Part shown: one piece after another, positions 13,827 through 16,453 of the stretch | Layout: the number at the start of each line of letters is the position of its first letter | Numbering within the stretch: position 1 is the stretch's first letter | From: Prevotella sp. UBA6994 | Lineage (GTDB): Bacteria > Bacteroidota > Bacteroidia > Bacteroidales > Bacteroidaceae | DNA length: 16,453 bases | Direction of reading: 5' to 3' | Assembly: GCA_002449845.1 (NCBI GenBank) | Contig: DJXW01000005.1 | Coordinates: 1 to 16,453, forward strand | Made by a program: the position numbers and the translations under genes | The notes under the pieces: model-generated | The model's input: the letters and a program-made list of their open reading frames with translations, nothing else | Database searches by the model: none | What the model was told of the DNA's origin: nothing

Positions 13827-14378
13827 ATGAAAGAAATCTATTTTGCTGGCGGTTGCTTCTGGGGAACAGAGCATTATTTCAAACAGATAAAGGGTGTGGT
13901 AAAGACAGAAGTGGGCTACGCCAACGGAGCCACGGAGAATCCCACCTATCAAGAGGTTTATACCGACAAGACCGGCTTTGCAGAGACCGTACATGTGGTA
14001 TATGACCCCGAAGTGATTAACTTGGAATTTCTCCTTCGGATGTTCTTCAAAGCAATTGACCCTACCAGTCTTAACCAACAAGGTCATGATGTGGGTACCC
14101 GCTATCGCACAGGTATCTACTACGTGGACGAGACAGACCTGCCCATCATCGAAAAGATATATGATGAAGAAGAACAAAAATATATGATGGATGAAGGAGG
14201 AACATCATCCTCGTCAACCGACGACACTTCGTCCCTCAAATTTGTAGTAGAAAAGAAGCCATTGGAGAATTTCTATACTGCCGAGGAATACCATCAAGAC
14301 TATCTTGACAAAAATCCCGATGGCTATTGCCACCTACCCCAAGCATTGTTTGAATACGCCAGAGAAATGTCGAAATAA
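13827..14378 (+). CDS. msrA: Peptide-methionine (S)-S-oxide reductase MsrA
   Basis: This enzyme repairs oxidised methionine by reducing the S-epimer of methionine sulfoxide in proteins, using thioredoxin. The protein has 183 residues and begins MKEIYFAGGCFWGTEHYF, with the catalytic Cys10 in GCFWG. Other family landmarks are GYANG (30-34), YTDKTGFAETV (45-55), DPTSLNQQGHDVGTRYRT (78-95) and YTAEEYHQDYLDKNPDGYC (150-168), whose Cys168 is a likely resolving cysteine. No MsrB domain is fused. A Ser/Asp-rich loop (about 122-137, MDEGGTSSSSTDDTSS) is longer than in most homologues and looks like a lineage-specific insertion. There is no signal peptide, so the enzyme is cytosolic. It starts 27 nt after the GH43 gene and is probably co-transcribed with it. 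I see no convincing terminator after it. Confidence 0.95.
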   Translation: MKEIYFAGGCFWGTEHYFKQIKGVVKTEVGYANGATENPTYQEVYTDKTGFAETVHVVYDPEVINLEFLLRMFFKAIDPTSLNQQGHDVGTRYRTGIYYVDETDLPIIEKIYDEEEQKYMMDEGGTSSSSTDDTSSLKFVVEKKPLENFYTAEEYHQDYLDKNPDGYCHLPQALFEYAREMSK

Positions 14379-14599
14379 CTATTGCTTTGTCTATTGTCAA
14401 GAAAAAGTAATAAAAAGGGCCCTCCATTTTGCGATATTTTCAATCAATCTTGATGTATAGGAAATATTGAATTTTGAGAACCTTTACACAAAAGACTGAT
14501 TTTCAACCATTTACCAAGACACACGTTTGAATATTGTCCAAAACACGTTGGAATTATGCAAAAATAGCATGATTTTTGAGCGTTCAAAACATATAATTT

Positions 14600-14665
14600 G
14601 AGCGTGCTAACTATATATGTTACGCTCATAACTTATATAGTTACGGTCGTAACATAGATAGTTAG
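14600..14665. repeat. Nested inverted repeats in AT-rich intergenic region
   Basis: CTAACTATATATGTTACG (14607-14624) is the inverted repeat of CGTAACATAGATAGTTAG (14648-14665), with 17 of 18 pairs and a 23-nt loop. The loop itself contains AACTTATATAGTT (14630-14642). An alternative, mutually exclusive hairpin pairs GAGCGT (14600-14605) with ACGCTC (14622-14627). The surrounding 14379-14819 is AT-rich, and I see no gene in it. Confidence 0.7.
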
Positions 14666-14819
14666 GAGTAAAAACCAGTAATTTTACGCACAAAAACCAT
14701 CAATTCATATTTATTAACCACTCATTTGAGAATTTTTGTGAAAAAATTTTGTTGGGAAAATTCTGAATGTAAGTAAGGAAGAAGCATGAGGCAAGAAAGT
14801 AAGAAGCAAGAGAATAGTA

Positions 14820-14880
14820 GTGAGGGGTGAGAGGTGAGAGATATGTCTTGCAGATTGAGAAGCAAGCAACCGTATCTATT
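14820..14880. repeat. Dispersed repeat, locus C
   Basis: A purine-rich arm (GTGAGGGGTGAGAGGTGAG, from 14820) is followed by a core that aligns without gaps to the locus B core, in the same orientation. About three quarters of positions match, including GTCTT, TTGAGA, CAAGCA, CCGTA and CTATTC. The CU-rich right arm is missing and is replaced by CAACACTAAACACTAAACAC, which resembles the CAACACTAAATC segment in the 60-bp units at 4871-5072. The preceding 14771-14819 is also purine-rich with AGTAAGAAGCAAG-like steps. Confidence 0.7.
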
Positions 14881-14881
14881 C

Positions 14882-14928
14882 AACACTAAACACTAAACAC
14901 TCAACATTTACACACTCAACATTTACAC
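14882..14928. repeat. Short tandem repeats (7 bp and 15 bp)
   Basis: AACACTA is repeated from 14882 to 14901 (just under three copies). A perfect two-copy 15-bp repeat of ACTCAACATTTACAC follows at 14899-14928. These are simple repeats next to locus C with no coding potential. Confidence 0.85.
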
Positions 14929-14939
14929 ACTCAATCAAA

Positions 14940-15165
14940 AGACTGCAACGCAGTCTACACTCCATAACCGTAGTGTCCGCAGGACCTGCGGATAGTAAAT
15001 AATGAGGGCAACAAGCACTCTGAAGGAGTGCCCCATATATGTAATGGGCGACTCCTTTAGAGTCGTTACTTCCGTTCATCGTTTATTCGCGGGTACTATG
15101 CACCCACAGTTATTGAGCGGCGACACTTTCAGCGTCATTATCAGTACGGTAGGATGCTGATAGTG
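14940..15165. repeat. Array of seven or more consecutive short hairpins
   Basis: Clear stems are AGACTGC-AAC-GCAGTCT (14940-14956), ACACT/AGTGT (14957-14976), CCGCAGG-A-CCTGCGG (14977-14991), GCACTC-TGAAG-GAGTGC (15015-15031), CGACTC-CTTTA-GAGTCG (15049-15065), GGGT/ACCC (15091-15105), GACACT-TTC-AGCGTC with one mismatch (15122-15136), and CATTATCAG/CTGATAGTG with one wobble (15136-15165). The last is followed by a run of seven T. CCCAT/ATGGG at 15032-15048 may be another. The stems differ in sequence but are similar in size and closely spaced. I recall similar arrays in other Bacteroidales intergenic regions but cannot check this here. No protein is convincingly encoded. Confidence 0.7.
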
Positions 15166-15219
15166 AAGGCTTCTTTTTTTCTAAATCATCAATTTCTAAG
15201 ATAAAATCAAGAAAAAAAA

Positions 15220-15251
15220 ATTGCTTTTATCATTCATTTGCCGTATCTTTG
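15220..15251 (+). promoter_or_regulatory. Promoter upstream of the ATPase remnant
   Basis: TATCTTTG at 15244-15251 is a full -7 match, with ATTG at 15220-15223 spaced 20 nt upstream. It drives what is now only a gene remnant starting at about 15302. Confidence 0.6.
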
Positions 15252-15301
15252 CATGACGGAAATTACGTTACGGAAATTCCATAACGGATAAAGTGAAATA
15301 A

Positions 15302-15645
15302 AGATATCCAGAAAACGGGTTAGAAGCACTTTTACGTTCTTATATACAATTTGTTCCTCACGCACATTTCGTTTTCTCTGGCAGCAAACGCCACTTGATG
15401 GCACAAATCTTCAATTCGCCATACCGTCCGTTCTATCAAAGTATGGTTACGATGGGACTTGAGCCATTGCATGAAGAAATCTATTATCAATTTGCCAATC
15501 GTTTCTTTGAAAACAAAAAAGGAAGTTTTAGTACGGAAGTACAGCCCTCGACACATTGCTTGACAAGGATTTAGTATATCGCAGTCCGTCAGGGTATCAT
15601 GTTTACGACCATTTTCTCGAAATTTGGCTACAACGATTGTTATAA
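15302..15645 (+). pseudogene. Remnant of an archaeal-type AAA ATPase gene
   Basis: From 15302 one frame reads RYPENGLEALLRSYIQ, then FVPHAHFVFSGSKRHLM, then NSPYRPFYQSMVTM and EEIYYQFANRFFENKKGSF. This is the middle part (around and after the Walker B / sensor region) of the Bacteroidota ATP-binding proteins of the archaeal ATPase group. The frame then ends at a TAG near 15575. A different frame, from about 15560, gives LLDKDLVYRSPSGYHVYDHF, ending FLEIWLQRLL at TAA 15643-15645, which is the C-terminus of the same family. The N-terminal part with the Walker A loop is absent (in-frame stop directly before 15302), and the winged-helix part between the two pieces is missing. At least two deletions and a frameshift have removed function. 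Confidence 0.75.
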
Positions 15646-15741
15646 GTTCATAAGGAGTTTATCTTAATAACAGCATTTTCCTCTATTGAGACAAACAAGA
15701 TGTTCTTCCATGTATAATTATTATCATTTTTCGTATTTTTA

Positions 15742-15773
15742 CTTGCATGTAAAATAAAAAATTTCTATCTTTG
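15742..15773 (+). promoter_or_regulatory. Promoter of the structured RNA
   Basis: TATCTTTG at 15766-15773 is a full -7 match; CTTG at 15742-15745 gives a 20-nt spacing. The predicted transcription start near 15779 lies right at the beginning of the first hairpin of the RNA candidate. Confidence 0.7.
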
Positions 15774-15778
15774 CAAAT

Positions 15779-16040
15779 GGTATTGGGGGAGAAATCCCGA
15801 ACCATTGATGCAATAGCTTATTATTTCGCACTTACCGAAGCAGCGTAGGAAACTTCTTTTGGAATAGTTCGATTTATAAAGCATAAGGGAGAGACTGTGA
15901 AGGATGGTTTTTCCTCTCTACGAGCATTCAGCTGTGCACACGCCTTTTGGCGTGGAGCATTCTTATATCGTAGAGAGGGGTTCCGAATTTCCTACGCTCG
16001 CCCCTTAGGTAAGTGCATAAGGATGGCCACGCCATTTTCA
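15779..16040 (+). ncRNA. Highly structured RNA, possible 6S-like / Bacteroidales-1 RNA
   Basis: A full promoter ends just upstream, and the region is rich in nested, perfect stems. A 5' hairpin uses AATGGT/ACCATT around GGG/CCC (about 15776-15807). A closing stem GCACTTACC/GGTAAGTGC (15828-15836 with 16008-16016) encloses GCGTAGGAAA/TTTCCTACGC (15843-15852 with 15988-15997). A large bubble of about 60 nt on the 5' side and 9 nt on the 3' side follows, then CCTCTCTACGA/TCGTAGAGAGG (15913-15923 with 15968-15978), and finally CACGCC-TTTT-GGCGTG (15939-15954). A small stem, ATGGC-CAC-GCCAT followed by TTT (16023-16038), could terminate it. A long rod with a central bubble is the layout of 6S RNA, which binds RNA polymerase; Bacteroidales-1 RNA is the Rfam motif I would test first. 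The identity is inferred from shape only, and the 3' end is uncertain. Confidence 0.6.
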
Positions 16041-16135
16041 TGCCCTTACGTTGTGTCAATTCCCTAATGACAATTGATTATTATACCGAATTATTCACTT
16101 AGAAGTTGCGCACGACACGAATAGTGCTATTTATC

Positions 16136-16447
16136 ATGAGAAAACTATTACTATTATTCGTTATGCTTACCTCTGCAATAAGCATAAAAGCTCAAGAGGC
16201 GTATGCCGTATTGTCTGAGGACTTAAAAACGCTCACGTTCTATTACGATAATGAAAAGGATTCCCGAGAGGGAATGCCATACACGCTAAATTATAATAGT
16301 TATGCTAATACTCCAAAGTGGTATGATAGATATGGACGTTCTATGGAATATATAGAATATGTTATATTTGACAATAGTTTTTCTAAAACAAAGCCTACAT
16401 CTACATATGAATGGTTTCTAGATATGACACTAGTACTGGTGCGATAA
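16136..16447 (+). CDS. BspA-like secreted protein, N-terminal part (possibly frameshifted)
   Basis: The frame encodes 103 residues. An earlier in-frame ATG (16106) exists, but 16136 gives a proper signal peptide: MRKLLLLFVMLTSAISIKAQ. The mature part (EAYAVLSEDLKTLTFYYDN, GMPYTLNYNS, WYDRYGRSMEYIEYVIFDNS, KPTSTYEWFLDM) is the standard opening of BspA-type surface proteins of Prevotella relatives, which normally continue with many leucine-rich repeats (DUF285 type) and bind host or bacterial surfaces. Here the frame hits TAA at 16445-16447, six bases before the window edge. In the last bases another frame reads GAIKS. A small indel near 16430-16440 is therefore likely, but the window ends before this can be judged. 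The gene follows the structured RNA by about 100 nt; I see no separate promoter. Confidence 0.65.
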   Translation: MRKLLLLFVMLTSAISIKAQEAYAVLSEDLKTLTFYYDNEKDSREGMPYTLNYNSYANTPKWYDRYGRSMEYIEYVIFDNSFSKTKPTSTYEWFLDMTLVLVR

Positions 16448-16453
16448 AATCGC

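Noticed and set aside
13371..14177. Minus-strand open frame of 268 aa across the GH43 and msrA genes
   Set aside because: It overlaps two clear genes on the other strand and shows no signal peptide or motif of its own.
14876..15079. Minus-strand open frame of 67 aa across the hairpin array
   Set aside because: It runs through simple tandem repeats and palindromes; the sequence is explained by the repeats rather than by coding.
15828..16016. SRP RNA, RNase P RNA or tmRNA
   Set aside because: GAAGCAGC near 15836 recalls the SRP core, but the GGAAGGAAGCAGCC context is absent. RNase P hallmarks (GAGGAAAGUC) and the tmRNA ends are also missing.
15779..16135. Cobalamin or other known riboswitch in front of the BspA-like gene
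   Set aside because: No B12-box or other familiar aptamer core was seen, and the closing stem ends about 120 nt before the start codon.
1..16453. tRNA or rRNA genes, integrase, transposase or defence genes
   Set aside because: None could be recognised on either strand.

Overview
The window looks like a chromosomal segment of a Bacteroidota bacterium, most likely a Bacteroidales member close to Prevotellaceae. Four things point there. Most recognisable promoters have the phylum-specific form (TTTG or TTG, 19-21 nt, TAnnTTTG), and each sits just upstream of an independently chosen gene start. The genes are typical of the group: a SusC/SusD pair, a smalltalk micro-protein, calycin-like, PCMD-like and PepSY-like secreted proteins, and a BspA-type protein. 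Intergenic regions carry GTGAGGGGTGAGAG / CTCTCACCCCTCAC repeats. Only one start shows a strong Shine-Dalgarno sequence.

Layout. 1-279: purine/pyrimidine-rich dispersed repeat (locus A). 280-375: smalltalk micro-ORF. 418-765: promoter and a broken PepSY-like gene. 813-875: hairpins between convergent genes. 925-2992 (minus strand): two secreted proteins, a calycin-like protein with a sorting-tail-like C-terminus followed by a PCMD-like protein with a terminal dockerin-like pair. 3193-4765: promoter and a 501-aa glutamine synthetase. 4772-5072: repeat locus B and a 60-bp tandem array. 5204-11671: a complete outer-membrane import operon (promoter, SusC-like transporter, SusD-like lipoprotein, Ig-like lipoprotein, Lipid_bd-like lipoprotein, strong terminator). 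11685-12620: EamA/DMT permease. 12637-14378: promoter, GH43-type glycosidase and msrA. 14379-16135: a long gene-poor stretch with inverted repeats, repeat locus C, an array of short hairpins, a decayed ATPase gene and a strongly structured RNA candidate with its own promoter. 16136-16447: start of a BspA-like secreted protein, possibly frameshifted.

How the parts work together. The four-gene SusCD operon should form one outer-membrane uptake machine: a TonB-dependent barrel, its lid lipoprotein and two accessory surface lipoproteins. Its composition resembles what I recall of the Bacteroides thetaiotaomicron BT2261-2264 system, for which peptide rather than glycan cargo has been proposed. No glycosidase or regulator lies inside the operon, which fits that idea. 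The GH43 and msrA genes are 27 nt apart and are probably co-transcribed.

The most interesting parts are non-coding: (i) a nested-stem RNA of about 240-260 nt (15779-16040) with its own promoter, possibly the 6S-like / Bacteroidales-1 RNA; (ii) an array of short, mostly perfect hairpins (14940-15165); (iii) an 80-bp element present three times in the window with a conserved non-repetitive core. There are two clear pseudogenes, PepSY-like and ATPase, both showing internal deletions.
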